In this document: positions 17,960-25,376 of the stretch, in pieces
Layout of the letters: the number at the start of each line of letters is the position of its first letter
Position numbering within the stretch: the first letter of the stretch is position 1
NCBI GenBank assembly: GCA_045637485.1
Contig: JAZTZK010000047.1
Coordinates: 1 to 48,810 of the forward strand
Direction: 5' to 3'
Source of the DNA: UBA2862 sp045637485
GTDB taxonomy: Bacteria; Bacillota; Clostridia; Christensenellales; Aristaeellaceae
DNA: 48,810 bases
Translations under genes and position numbers: made by a program
Notes under the pieces: model-generated
Told to the model about the DNA's origin: nothing
The model's database searches: none
What the model saw: the letters and a program-made list of their open reading frames with translations, nothing else

Positions 17960-19042
17960 ATGCGATTTCTTGAAACCCCCTCAGGCGCGGTCAGGCTGCC
18001 CGCTTTTTTCCCCGACGCCACCTATGGGGCGATTCGCGCGGGGAGCTTTGAGGATGTCTACGCGGCTGAATTGCAGGGCTGCGAGATGAACAGCTATCAC
18101 CTGATGACCAAGCCCGGCGCCAAGCTGGTCAAGGCGCTGGGCGGACTGCACGGCTTCACCGGCTACCGCGGCGCGATACTGACCGACTCCGGCGGCTTCC
18201 AGCTGTACTCGCTGATTCGGGAAAACCCGGAATACGGCGAGATCCGGGACAAGGAGATCATATTCAGACCCGACCGCGGTCGGGACAGGCTGACCTTCAC
18301 GCCTGAAAAGTGCATACAGGTGCAGTTTCAGTACGGAAGCGACATCATGATGGCCCTGGACATGTGCACCCATCCCGACGACCCGCCGGATGTTCAGCGG
18401 CGCAGCGTGGAGCTGACCGTCCGGTGGGGCGAGCGCTGCCGTGCGGAGTTCGACAAGCTGTCCGGAAGGCTGGAAAGGAAGCCGTTGCTGTTCGGCATCG
18501 TCCAGGGCGGCGGTGACCCTGAGCTGCGCATGGAATGCGGACGGCGTTTGGAGGCCATCGGCTTCGACGGCTATGGCTTTGGCGGCTGGCCGCTGGACCA
18601 GAGCGGCGCTTTCCGGCCCGACATACTGAAGATGGCCGCCGACGCCATGCCCGACGGCAAGGTCAAATACGCCATGGGGCTGGGCCGACCCGAGGAGATC
18701 GCCATGCTGGTGGGCATGGGATACACGCTGTTTGACTGCGTCATCCCCACCCGGGAGGCCCGCCACCAGCGCCTGTACACCTGGCTCCCCGGCCTGGACA
18801 CCCGACAGGGCGTGCGCCGGGAGGACGGCAGGTTCTACAAGTTCCTGTATATCCTGGACGAAGCGCACCGGCGGGAGGAGGGGCCTGTAGACCCCGCCTG
18901 CGACTGCGTGCTGTGCCGCAACCACTCCCGGGCATACCTGCATCACCTGTTCAAGGTAAACGATCCCCATGCACTCCGCCTGGCCACGGCCCACAACCTG
19001 CGCTTCTACGGAAGGCTGATGGAGCTGCTTCGCGATGAATAA
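17960..19042 (+). CDS. tRNA-guanine transglycosylase family protein, divergent
   Basis: TGT enzymes exchange guanine-34 of GUN-anticodon tRNAs for a queuosine precursor. The 360-residue product keeps TDSGGFQLYSL, MALDMCT, GIVQGG, GFGGW, FDCVIPTREARH with the nucleophile Asp, and a CxCxxC zinc site followed by Arg-x-Tyr-Leu-His-His. The N-terminus is shorter and more divergent than classical bacterial Tgt, starting directly at the TPSGAVRLPAFFP strand. No queA or other queuosine gene is nearby. AGGGG lies about seven bases before the ATG. It is probably an active TGT, but its base substrate is uncertain, so no symbol is given. Confidence 0.82.
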   Translation: MRFLETPSGAVRLPAFFPDATYGAIRAGSFEDVYAAELQGCEMNSYHLMTKPGAKLVKALGGLHGFTGYRGAILTDSGGFQLYSLIRENPEYGEIRDKEIIFRPDRGRDRLTFTPEKCIQVQFQYGSDIMMALDMCTHPDDPPDVQRRSVELTVRWGERCRAEFDKLSGRLERKPLLFGIVQGGGDPELRMECGRRLEAIGFDGYGFGGWPLDQSGAFRPDILKMAADAMPDGKVKYAMGLGRPEEIAMLVGMGYTLFDCVIPTREARHQRLYTWLPGLDTRQGVRREDGRFYKFLYILDEAHRREEGPVDPACDCVLCRNHSRAYLHHLFKVNDPHALRLATAHNLRFYGRLMELLRDE

Positions 19043-19874
19043 CGAACTCCTGGACAAGCTGCTGCGCTCGAAGAATTACCGGGACGTCTGCCCTGACACC
19101 GTTCGACGGGTTTGGTCGGACTGTGAGAAGCGCTACAAGAGGGCGAAGGACGTGGAAAAGGCCGCGCGGGAGGCGCTGCACGGCATCACCGGCGCATTCA
19201 TGACCCCCCAGGAAGCCCGGCAGCTCGCCTGGGACATGCAGGCCTGGCACGTCGATAAAACCGACACCGGTCTCGACAGGATGCTCAGCCGCCATGCCTC
19301 CACCCGGGAGCGCCTGCCGCTTTCGGATATGGACGCCTTGTATGGCCGCATATTCGCCATAACAGGCAGACTCCGGTCTGTTCTTGACCTGGCCTGCGGC
19401 ATCAATCCCCTCTATCTTGGGGCACGGGGCGTCGATACCGTGGGCGTGGACATCTCCGGGGCGGCGGTCTGTGCCGTAAACTGCTTCCGTGACAGCTACC
19501 GCATGCCCGTCTCGGCGATATGCGCGGATCTGCTGTGCCCCGGCGCGATTCCAAAGGAACCCTTTGACGCGGCGCTGCTGTTCAAGCTGCTGCCCCTGCT
19601 GGAGCGCCAGGAGAGCGGCGGCGCGGCGCGGGTCTTACGCGCCGTCAACGCCCCGCGACTGGTCGTCTCCTTCCCCACCCGAACCCTCGGCGGGCGGAGT
19701 GTGGGCATGGCCGCAAATTACGCCCGCTGGATGGAGGCGCACCTGCCGGAGGGCATGCGCATACTCGAGCACTTTGAGACCAGCAACGAGCTGTTCTATA
19801 TTATTGAAAAGCATACAAGGAGCGTCCAATCATGCCCAAGCTTTATGTCGTCGCCACGCCCATCGGGAACCTGA
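19035..19874 (+). CDS. 16S rRNA (guanine1405-N7)-methyltransferase family protein (FmrO/ArmA/Rmt type)
   Basis: Resembles the FmrO/ArmA/RmtB family, whose members methylate N7 of G1405 and block 4,6-disubstituted aminoglycosides. The 279-residue product has the family landmarks in order: YRDVCPDTVRRV near 18, HASTRERLP near 86, the SAM motif DLACGINPL near 118, LLFKLLPLLE near 177, SFPTRTLGG near 204, NYARWMEAHLP near 220, and NELFYIIEK near 249. It overlaps the tgt-like gene by eight bases, and its last 14 codons overlap rsmI out of frame. It sits among housekeeping RNA genes with similar composition and no transposon. Methylation of G1405 itself is inferred. Confidence 0.85.
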   Translation: MNNELLDKLLRSKNYRDVCPDTVRRVWSDCEKRYKRAKDVEKAAREALHGITGAFMTPQEARQLAWDMQAWHVDKTDTGLDRMLSRHASTRERLPLSDMDALYGRIFAITGRLRSVLDLACGINPLYLGARGVDTVGVDISGAAVCAVNCFRDSYRMPVSAICADLLCPGAIPKEPFDAALLFKLLPLLERQESGGAARVLRAVNAPRLVVSFPTRTLGGRSVGMAANYARWMEAHLPEGMRILEHFETSNELFYIIEKHTRSVQSCPSFMSSPRPSGT

Positions 19875-20689
19875 ACGACCTGACGCCCCGCATGCGCCAG
19901 GCGCTGGAGAGCGCCGACCTGATCGCCGCCGAGGACACCCGGGTGACGATGAAGCTGCTGAACCAGTTCGACATCAAGCGTCCCATGACCTCCTGCCACC
20001 GCCACAACGAGGAGGGAAAGGCCCCTCAGATCGCGGCGCGCATGCTCGAAGAGGACCTGACCGTGGCGCTGACCTGCGACGCGGGCACGCCGGGCATCTC
20101 CGACCCCGGCCATCTGCTGGTGCGCGCCTGCTGGGAGGCGGGCATCCCGGTGGAGCCCGTCTGCGGCCCCTCGGCGGTGGCGACGGCCCTCTCCGCCTCC
20201 GGCTTCGACGCCAGGGAATTCGCCTTCTACGGCTTCCTGCCCCGGGAAAAGAAGGCGTTGACGGACAAGCTGGACGCCATCCATCGCGCGGGCATACCGG
20301 TGTTCGTGGCGTACGAATCCCCCCATCGCATCGTCGGCCTGGTCGAAGCCATCGCCGAAAGGTGGCCCCAGTGCCTGCTATGCGTTTGCAGCGACCTCAC
20401 CAAGCGCTTCGAGCGCATCTACCGCGGCGAAGCGGCGCAGGTGCTGGCCCAACTTCGCGCGAACCCCGGCGTGGAAAAAGGGGAATACTGCCTCGCGGCG
20501 GACATATCGATGCTCCCGATCCCTCAGACGTCCGCGCAGAGGGCCTCGCCGGAAGCCTGGATGCTTGCGAGGCTACTGGACGGGGTATCCCTGTCCCAGG
20601 CCGCGAGGGAGGCCCAGGAAGCGGGCTACGGGCGAAACGAGGTCTATCGCGCCAAGCTGCGCATATCAGACATGTTCGAGGCGGAATAA
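19832..20689 (+). CDS. rsmI: 16S rRNA (cytidine1402-2'-O)-methyltransferase RsmI
   Basis: Adds the 2'-O-methyl to C1402, complementing RsmH. The 285-residue product is a tetrapyrrole-methylase-fold enzyme with YVVATPIGNLNDLTPR at the start, IAAEDTRVT, CHRHNE, TCDAGTPGISDPG and CGPSAVATALSASG. AAGGAG lies about 10 bases before the ATG, inside the end of the preceding methyltransferase gene (43-bp overlap). It is the last gene of the trpS-rsmI run. No clear intrinsic terminator is seen after it. Confidence 0.95.
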   Translation: MPKLYVVATPIGNLNDLTPRMRQALESADLIAAEDTRVTMKLLNQFDIKRPMTSCHRHNEEGKAPQIAARMLEEDLTVALTCDAGTPGISDPGHLLVRACWEAGIPVEPVCGPSAVATALSASGFDAREFAFYGFLPREKKALTDKLDAIHRAGIPVFVAYESPHRIVGLVEAIAERWPQCLLCVCSDLTKRFERIYRGEAAQVLAQLRANPGVEKGEYCLAADISMLPIPQTSAQRASPEAWMLARLLDGVSLSQAAREAQEAGYGRNEVYRAKLRISDMFEAE

Positions 20690-20763
20690 CCTTTCAAGAG
20701 CCATACGCCAAGAATTAACCGTCATTTTATAGACAAAATCGCCCCTTTTCTGCGAAAATAAGG

Positions 20764-20792
20764 TTGCGTTTTGAAGGGAAGCGTGCTATAAT
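20764..20792 (+). promoter_or_regulatory. Sigma-A type promoter for secG
   Basis: TTGCGT (20764-20769), 17 bp, TATAAT (20787-20792), giving a leader of about 100 nt before the secG ATG. The leader contains GC-rich and T-rich stretches but no riboswitch or RNA gene I recognise. Confidence 0.75.
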
Positions 20793-20898
20793 AGTCCAGC
20801 GTGTTTTGATCAGCGTGCTTTTTTTGCGCGCTTCGGGCAGACGAACCTCCCGGCGAGGATCAAAGGATATGTGTTTTATACTTTAAGGAGGATGTTCC

Positions 20899-21465
20899 AT
20901 GACCGCTTTGTCCATTATCATCGATATCTTACTGATTCTGACCTCCATCGTTCTCATCGTCACTGTGCTGATGCAGGAAGGCCAGCGCCAGGGCCTGGGC
21001 GCGATCGGCGGCGGCGCTGAGACATTCTTCGGCAAGAACAAGGCCAAGAGCATGGAGGGTCGGCTGCAGAAATACACCAAGATTGCCGCCGCCGTATTCA
21101 TCGTGCTGGCCATCGTAGCCACCATCATCACCGCTCACAACAGCGATACCCCCCCTGTTTCCATCGACGACGCGATCGTAGAGGATGCTGCTGACGCCGC
21201 TGAACAGGCTGAGACTGCCGCCGAGGAGGCTGCCGACACGGCGGAGGAAAAGGCCGAGGAGACCGCCGAAGCGGTGGAAGAAAAGGCTGAGGAGGCCGCT
21301 GAGGCTGTGGAGGAAAAGGCTGAGGAGGCCGCCGAGGCTGTAGAGAACGCCGCCGAGGCTGCCGAGGAGAAGGTTGAAGAAGCTGCTGAAAACGCCGGGG
21401 AAGCGGTTGAACAAGCAGCCAAAGCAGCTGATGAAGCCACCGAAGAAGCGGCCAAGGCAGAATGA
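20899..21465 (+). CDS. secG: Protein translocase subunit SecG with Ala/Glu-repeat tail
   Basis: SecG is the small two-helix membrane subunit of the SecYEG channel. Residues 1-80 are ordinary SecG: helix 1 (about 5-24), the loop MQEGQRQGLGAIGGGAETFFG, and helix 2 (about 59-77). Residues 81-188 form an Ala/Glu/Lys tail with 11-residue periodicity, predicted to be one long amphipathic helix or coiled coil. Typical SecGs end near residue 75-80. There is no stop or start between the parts. AAGGAGG precedes the ATG and a terminator follows the stop. Confidence 0.9.
   Translation: MTALSIIIDILLILTSIVLIVTVLMQEGQRQGLGAIGGGAETFFGKNKAKSMEGRLQKYTKIAAAVFIVLAIVATIITAHNSDTPPVSIDDAIVEDAADAAEQAETAAEEAADTAEEKAEETAEAVEEKAEEAAEAVEEKAEEAAEAVENAAEAAEEKVEEAAENAGEAVEQAAKAADEATEEAAKAE
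21244..21342 (+). repeat. 33-bp in-frame repeats in the secG tail
   Basis: Three consecutive 33-bp units (21244-21276, 21277-21309, 21310-21342) encode EEKAEETAEAV, EEKAEEAAEAV and EEKAEEAAEAV. Looser copies continue to the stop codon. The DNA copies differ at synonymous sites, so the peptide pattern appears to be under selection. Confidence 0.85.
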
Positions 21466-21486
21466 GCCTGTCGCATGGATGTTTTT

Positions 21487-21519
21487 ACCGGTCAGGATGC
21501 ATTCGCCTGACCGGTTTTC
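21487..21519 (+). terminator. Intrinsic terminator after secG
   Basis: Ten-base arms ACCGGTCAGG (21487-21496) and CCTGACCGGT (21506-21515), with a nine-base loop, are followed by TTTTCT. It lies only 41 bp before the leuS start. Confidence 0.88.
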
Positions 21520-21559
21520 TACAATGATTTTCTCAAAATAAGTGTTCGAGGTGCATACC

Positions 21560-23980
21560 ATGAAAAACATTCCCGTCTATTCGCCCGCCGATATCGAGAC
21601 CAAATGGCAGCGCCACTGGGACGACACCCACGCCTTCGAAGCCGAGAAGAGCCACGCCAAGCCGAAGTTCTACGCGCTGGTGGAATTCCCCTACCCCTCC
21701 GGCGCGGGCATGCATGTGGGCCACATCAAGGCCTACTCCGGCCTGGAGGTCGTGGCCCGCAAGCGCCGCATGGAGGGCTACAACGTGCTGTTCCCGATGG
21801 GCTTCGATTCCTTCGGCCTGCCCGCAGAGAACTACGCCATCAAGACCAACACCCATCCCCACGTGATCACCACCAAGAACGTGGACCACTTCAGGGACCA
21901 GATGAAGCAGATCGGCTTCTCCTTCGACTGGAGCCGGGAAATCTCCACCTCCCTGCCGGACTACTACAGGTGGACGCAGTGGATTTTCCTGAAGCTGTTC
22001 GACCACGGCCTGGTTTTCCGCGCCAAGACGCTGGTAAACTACTGCCCCCACTGCAAGGTGGTGCTGTCCAACGAGGACAGCCAGGGCGGCAAGTGTGATG
22101 TGTGCCACAGCGACGTGGTGCAGCTGCCCAAGGACGTATGGTACCTGCGCATCACCCAGTATGCCGACAAGCTGCTGGAGGGACTGGAAACCGTGGATTA
22201 TCCCGAGAGCATCAAGCAGCAGCAGGTCACCTGGATCGGTCGCTCCACCGGCGCGTTCGTGGATTTCGCGCTGGACGGCGTCGATGAAAAGCTGGAGATC
22301 TACACCACCCGCCCGGACACCCTGTTCGGCGTCACCTTCATGGTCATGGCCCCGGAGCACCCGCTGCTGGACAAGTACAAGGACCGCATTTCCAACTGGT
22401 CCGACGTCGAGGCCTACCGCGAGGAGTGCGCTCGCAAGACCGAGTTTGAGCGCACCCAGCTGGTGAAGGACAAGACCGGCGTCAGGCTGGAGGGCCTGAT
22501 GGCCGTCAATCCCGTCAATGGCAAGCGTATCCCGATCTTCATCGCCGATTATGTGATGATGGGCTACGGCACCGGCGCGATCATGGCCGTGCCCGCCCAC
22601 GACCAGCGCGACTGGGAATTCGCCACCAAGTTCGGCGTGTACATCATCGAGGTCATCCAGGGCGGCGACATCACAAAGGAAGCCTACACCGGCAACGGCC
22701 CGATGGTCAATTCCGACTTTTTGAACGCCTACGACAACAAGGCGGATTCCATCGCCGCCATGCTGGACTTCCTCGTTGAGAAGGGCATCGGACGCAAGGG
22801 CATACAGTACAAGATGAAGGACTGGGCCTTCAACCGCCAGCGCTACTGGGGCGAGCCCATCCCGCTGATCCACTGCCCGAAGTGCGGCACCGTGGGCGTG
22901 CCCTACGACCAGCTGCCGCTGACCCTGCCGGACGTCGAAAACTTCGAGCCCGGCACCGACGGCCAGTCCCCCCTCGCCCGCATCGATTCCTTCGTGAACT
23001 GCGCCTGCCCCAGGTGCGGCGGCCCCGCCCGACGCGAGACCGATACCATGCCCCAGTGGGCCGGGTCGTCCTGGTACTTCCTGCGCTTTGTGGATCCCCA
23101 CAACGACAAGGCCTTCGCGTCGATGGACGAGATGAAATACTGGATGCCCGTCGACTGGTACAACGGCGGCATGGAGCACGTCACCCGCCACCTGCTGTAC
23201 AGCCGGTTCTGGCACCGCTTCCTGTACGACATCGGCGAGGCCAACACCCCCGAGCCCTATGCCAAGCGCAGCTATCAGGGCCTGATCCTGGGCAGCGACG
23301 GCGAGAAGATGTCCAAGTCCAAGGGCAACGTGGTGGACCCGCTGGACATCGTGAAGCAGTACGGCGCCGACACGCTGCGCCTGTATGTGCTGTTCATGGG
23401 CGACTATACCGCCGCCGCGCCGTGGAACGACGATTCCGTGAAGGGCTGCAAGCGCTTCCTGGACCGCGTGTGGCGCCTGATGGAGATGCTGACCGATGAG
23501 AAGGACATCTCCAGGGACCTGGCCTACGACGTGCACACCTGCATCAAGAAGGTCGGCGACGACTACGAGAAGATGAAGTACAACACCGCCATCGCCGCCA
23601 TGATGACGCTGGTGAACGCCATCTACGCCAGGGGCAGCGTCACACGGGGCGAGCTGCTGGCCCTGGTCAAGCTGCTGAACCCCGTCGCGCCGCACATCAC
23701 CGAGGAGATCAACCGGCTGTGCAAGCTGTCTGACGCCGAGCTGATGTACGCCGAGTGGCCGAAGTACGACGAGGCCGCGCTGGTAAAGGACACCGTGGAG
23801 GTGGCCCTGCAGATCAACGGCAAGCTGCGCGGCCGCATGGACGTGCCCTCCGACCTGACCCGTGAGGCCGCCAACGACTACTTCCTGTCCCTGGACGAGG
23901 TAAAGAAACTGATCGGCGACAAGAGCGTCCGGAAGCTGATCTTCGTGCCCGGCAGGCTGGTGAATATCGTCGTCGGATAA
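21560..23980 (+). CDS. leuS: Leucyl-tRNA synthetase
   Basis: Class I synthetase charging tRNA-Leu, with proofreading. The 806-residue product is standard length. It has HVGH in PSGAGMHVGHIKAY near residue 46, a Cys-rich zinc region (NYCPHCKVVLSNED near 165), the CP1 editing domain with TTRPDTLFG, a second Cys pair near 445, and KMSKSKGNVVDP near 590. The ATG at 21560 has GAGGTG six bases upstream; the frame opens 18 bases earlier with GTG. No separate promoter is evident in the 41 bp after the secG terminator, so expression may depend on readthrough. Confidence 0.96.
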   Translation: MKNIPVYSPADIETKWQRHWDDTHAFEAEKSHAKPKFYALVEFPYPSGAGMHVGHIKAYSGLEVVARKRRMEGYNVLFPMGFDSFGLPAENYAIKTNTHPHVITTKNVDHFRDQMKQIGFSFDWSREISTSLPDYYRWTQWIFLKLFDHGLVFRAKTLVNYCPHCKVVLSNEDSQGGKCDVCHSDVVQLPKDVWYLRITQYADKLLEGLETVDYPESIKQQQVTWIGRSTGAFVDFALDGVDEKLEIYTTRPDTLFGVTFMVMAPEHPLLDKYKDRISNWSDVEAYREECARKTEFERTQLVKDKTGVRLEGLMAVNPVNGKRIPIFIADYVMMGYGTGAIMAVPAHDQRDWEFATKFGVYIIEVIQGGDITKEAYTGNGPMVNSDFLNAYDNKADSIAAMLDFLVEKGIGRKGIQYKMKDWAFNRQRYWGEPIPLIHCPKCGTVGVPYDQLPLTLPDVENFEPGTDGQSPLARIDSFVNCACPRCGGPARRETDTMPQWAGSSWYFLRFVDPHNDKAFASMDEMKYWMPVDWYNGGMEHVTRHLLYSRFWHRFLYDIGEANTPEPYAKRSYQGLILGSDGEKMSKSKGNVVDPLDIVKQYGADTLRLYVLFMGDYTAAAPWNDDSVKGCKRFLDRVWRLMEMLTDEKDISRDLAYDVHTCIKKVGDDYEKMKYNTAIAAMMTLVNAIYARGSVTRGELLALVKLLNPVAPHITEEINRLCKLSDAELMYAEWPKYDEAALVKDTVEVALQINGKLRGRMDVPSDLTREAANDYFLSLDEVKKLIGDKSVRKLIFVPGRLVNIVVG

Positions 23981-23994
23981 AGCCGGTTGAATGA

Positions 23995-24034
23995 CGAAAC
24001 CCCTGAGAATCATCGGTGATCCTCAGGGGTTTCG
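23995..24034. terminator. Bidirectional terminator between leuS and the convergent gene
   Basis: Thirteen-base perfect arms CGAAACCCCTGAG (23995-24007) and CTCAGGGGTTTCG (24022-24034) with a 14-base loop separate convergent genes. The TTT/AAA flanks are inside the stem on both strands. Confidence 0.8.
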
Positions 24035-24048
24035 TACTATTTATGGGA

Positions 24049-24624
24049 TCATTTCAGCAATTCCCCCAGCTTCCCCTCCGGCTCAATACCGGAGATGTCG
24101 CGCACCTGGGTGAAGATTTCCTTTTTCTGCTTGTCGCTGTAGAAGCCGGCGTTCATGTGGTAGCGCTTGTTGTCGCTGGTGATGAAGGCCACCTCGTGCA
24201 CCGGGAACAGCTTGTTCTTCTCGCCGCCCGGACTCTTGTCCAGAGGCTCGTAGCCCAGGTCCTCCACATACCCATACTGGGTCACCTGTTTCAGGTCTAT
24301 GGTCTTGTCGATGAATTTCAGGTCCAGATCTCCCTGTCGGTAGAGGAACATTGCCCGGGGCTGGCCCTGCTTCGGACGGATGTTCGCCGGGAAGGCCATG
24401 CGCATCTTCTGGCCGTCGATCACAACCTGAGCCCGGACATACATCCACGTATAGCAGCAGGCCATGGCGAATATCAGGTAGGAAAAAAATGAAAAGCTGC
24501 CCATCAGGTCATTATTGACGCCCTTCGCCTGCCGCACGACGGTATAGATCACATCGCCAAGCGTCAGCAGCGTCAGCACGTACAACACGATGAAGCCCGG
24601 CGCAAAGGGCCTGTATCGCTTCAT
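24049..24624 (-). CDS. Two-helix membrane protein with PH-like domain, unknown function
   Basis: I do not recognise a named family. The 191-residue product has two membrane helices (about 11-30 and 45-65) and a soluble C-terminal region (about 68-190) of alternating beta strands, resembling bacterial PH-like domains found after paired N-terminal helices. The ATG at 24624 is chosen for the GGAGG eight bases upstream; a GTG three codons earlier lacks a proper site. It is monocistronic, with its own promoter and a shared terminator. Confidence 0.75.
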   Translation of the reverse strand: MKRYRPFAPGFIVLYVLTLLTLGDVIYTVVRQAKGVNNDLMGSFSFFSYLIFAMACCYTWMYVRAQVVIDGQKMRMAFPANIRPKQGQPRAMFLYRQGDLDLKFIDKTIDLKQVTQYGYVEDLGYEPLDKSPGGEKNKLFPVHEVAFITSDNKRYHMNAGFYSDKQKKEIFTQVRDISGIEPEGKLGELLK

Positions 24625-24656
24625 AGACAACACCCTCCGTATCAGTCAATGTGAAC

Positions 24657-24685
24657 AGTATACCCCATGAATGGGAAAAAGACAA
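24657..24685 (-). promoter_or_regulatory. Sigma-A type promoter for the gene at 24049-24624
   Basis: On the minus strand, TTGTCT (24680-24685), 17 bp, TATACT (24657-24662). The -10 context GGGGTATACTGT is identical to that of the promoter at 25009-25037. Confidence 0.75.
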
Positions 24686-24698
24686 GCAGCCAGATCCC

Positions 24699-24980
24699 TC
24701 ATTGTTCCACCGCCGCCTGCTCCAGCTTAACGGCCAATGCCCTCGCGGCGGGGATGCCGGTTCTGCGATAATCGCCCGCCAGTGCCCGAATGTCTTCAAG
24801 GGTGTCCGAAAGCTCCTCCTCCCAGCCCGCCTGCCGGGGATCGATGTCCGACAGCATCATCAGCGCATCCTCAAGCTCTGCGTTCAAATCCTCCAGCTCA
24901 TCCGGCGAACCGCATTCTCCCGACAGCGCGTCCAGCTCCGCCAGCACCGCCTCCAGGCGCTTCACAATGATCTTGATCAC
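24699..24980 (-). CDS. Small acidic helical protein, unknown function
   Basis: Unrecognised 93-residue protein, mostly helical and strongly acidic in the middle (SPDELEDLNAELEDALMML). The GTG at 24980 is chosen because AAGGAGG lies eight bases upstream; a second GTG 18 bases earlier lies before that site. It has its own promoter and lies between two other small genes. Good start signals support it as real despite its size. Confidence 0.7.
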   Translation of the reverse strand: MIKIIVKRLEAVLAELDALSGECGSPDELEDLNAELEDALMMLSDIDPRQAGWEEELSDTLEDIRALAGDYRRTGIPAARALAVKLEQAAVEQ

Positions 24981-25008
24981 AACAGCTTCCTCCTTCACAG
25001 TTAATTAC

Positions 25009-25037
25009 AGTATACCCCATCAGAACCCCTCGCGCAA
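25009..25037 (-). promoter_or_regulatory. Sigma-A type promoter for the gene at 24699-24980
   Basis: On the minus strand, TTGCGC (25032-25037), 17 bp, TATACT (25009-25014), 28 bp before the GTG. It shares the GGGGTATACTGT core with the promoter at 24657-24685. Confidence 0.75.
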
Positions 25038-25132
25038 GAAAAATCTTTGATTTGCGGTCCGATTGGCAGGACAAACGCTCATTGTGAGCGAATAATATTA
25101 TGATATACATTTTCAGGGAAGTGAACGACGAC

Positions 25133-25372
25133 ATGCGTGATCGCAGCGCGCTCTTTCACAGGCTCCGCGCCGTTGTGGCGCTGATACTGGTATTGCTGTA
25201 CATATTGGGCCTGGTGGCGATGCTGACCGGGCGGGTGCAGCTGGCGCTGATCCTCTGGGTGGTGTCCACGCTGGGCGGCATCGGGCTGCTGTACTGGATG
25301 CGCACGGTGACCCGGCGCAAGGAAGAGGCCGAAAGGCAGGCGCGGGACGGGAAGACCCCGGGGGAGCAATGA
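25133..25372 (+). CDS. Small two-helix membrane protein, unknown function
   Basis: A 79-residue product with two membrane segments (about 11-30 and 35-53) and a charged tail (RRKEEAERQARDGK). The start is uncertain: the ATG at 25133 has a weak GGGAAG upstream, while an in-frame ATG at 25100 has no site and lies in a probable promoter (TTGTGA 25082-25087, 16 bp, TATACA 25104-25109). It ends four bases before trmB and probably shares its transcript. Confidence 0.6.
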   Translation: MRDRSALFHRLRAVVALILVLLYILGLVAMLTGRVQLALILWVVSTLGGIGLLYWMRTVTRRKEEAERQARDGKTPGEQ

Positions 25373-25376
25373 TTCC

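Noticed and set aside
20690..20898. Possible small RNA between rsmI and secG
   Set aside because: I see only the secG promoter and leader; no terminator or conserved RNA structure is evident.
21244..21342. Repeats at first glance like a CRISPR or VNTR array
   Set aside because: The 33-bp units are contiguous, in frame and coding; there are no spacers.
21533..24013. 826-codon open frame antisense to leuS
   Set aside because: It is an artefact of GC-rich codon use opposite a conserved leuS; its His/Val/Gly-rich product has no domain and no ribosome-binding site.
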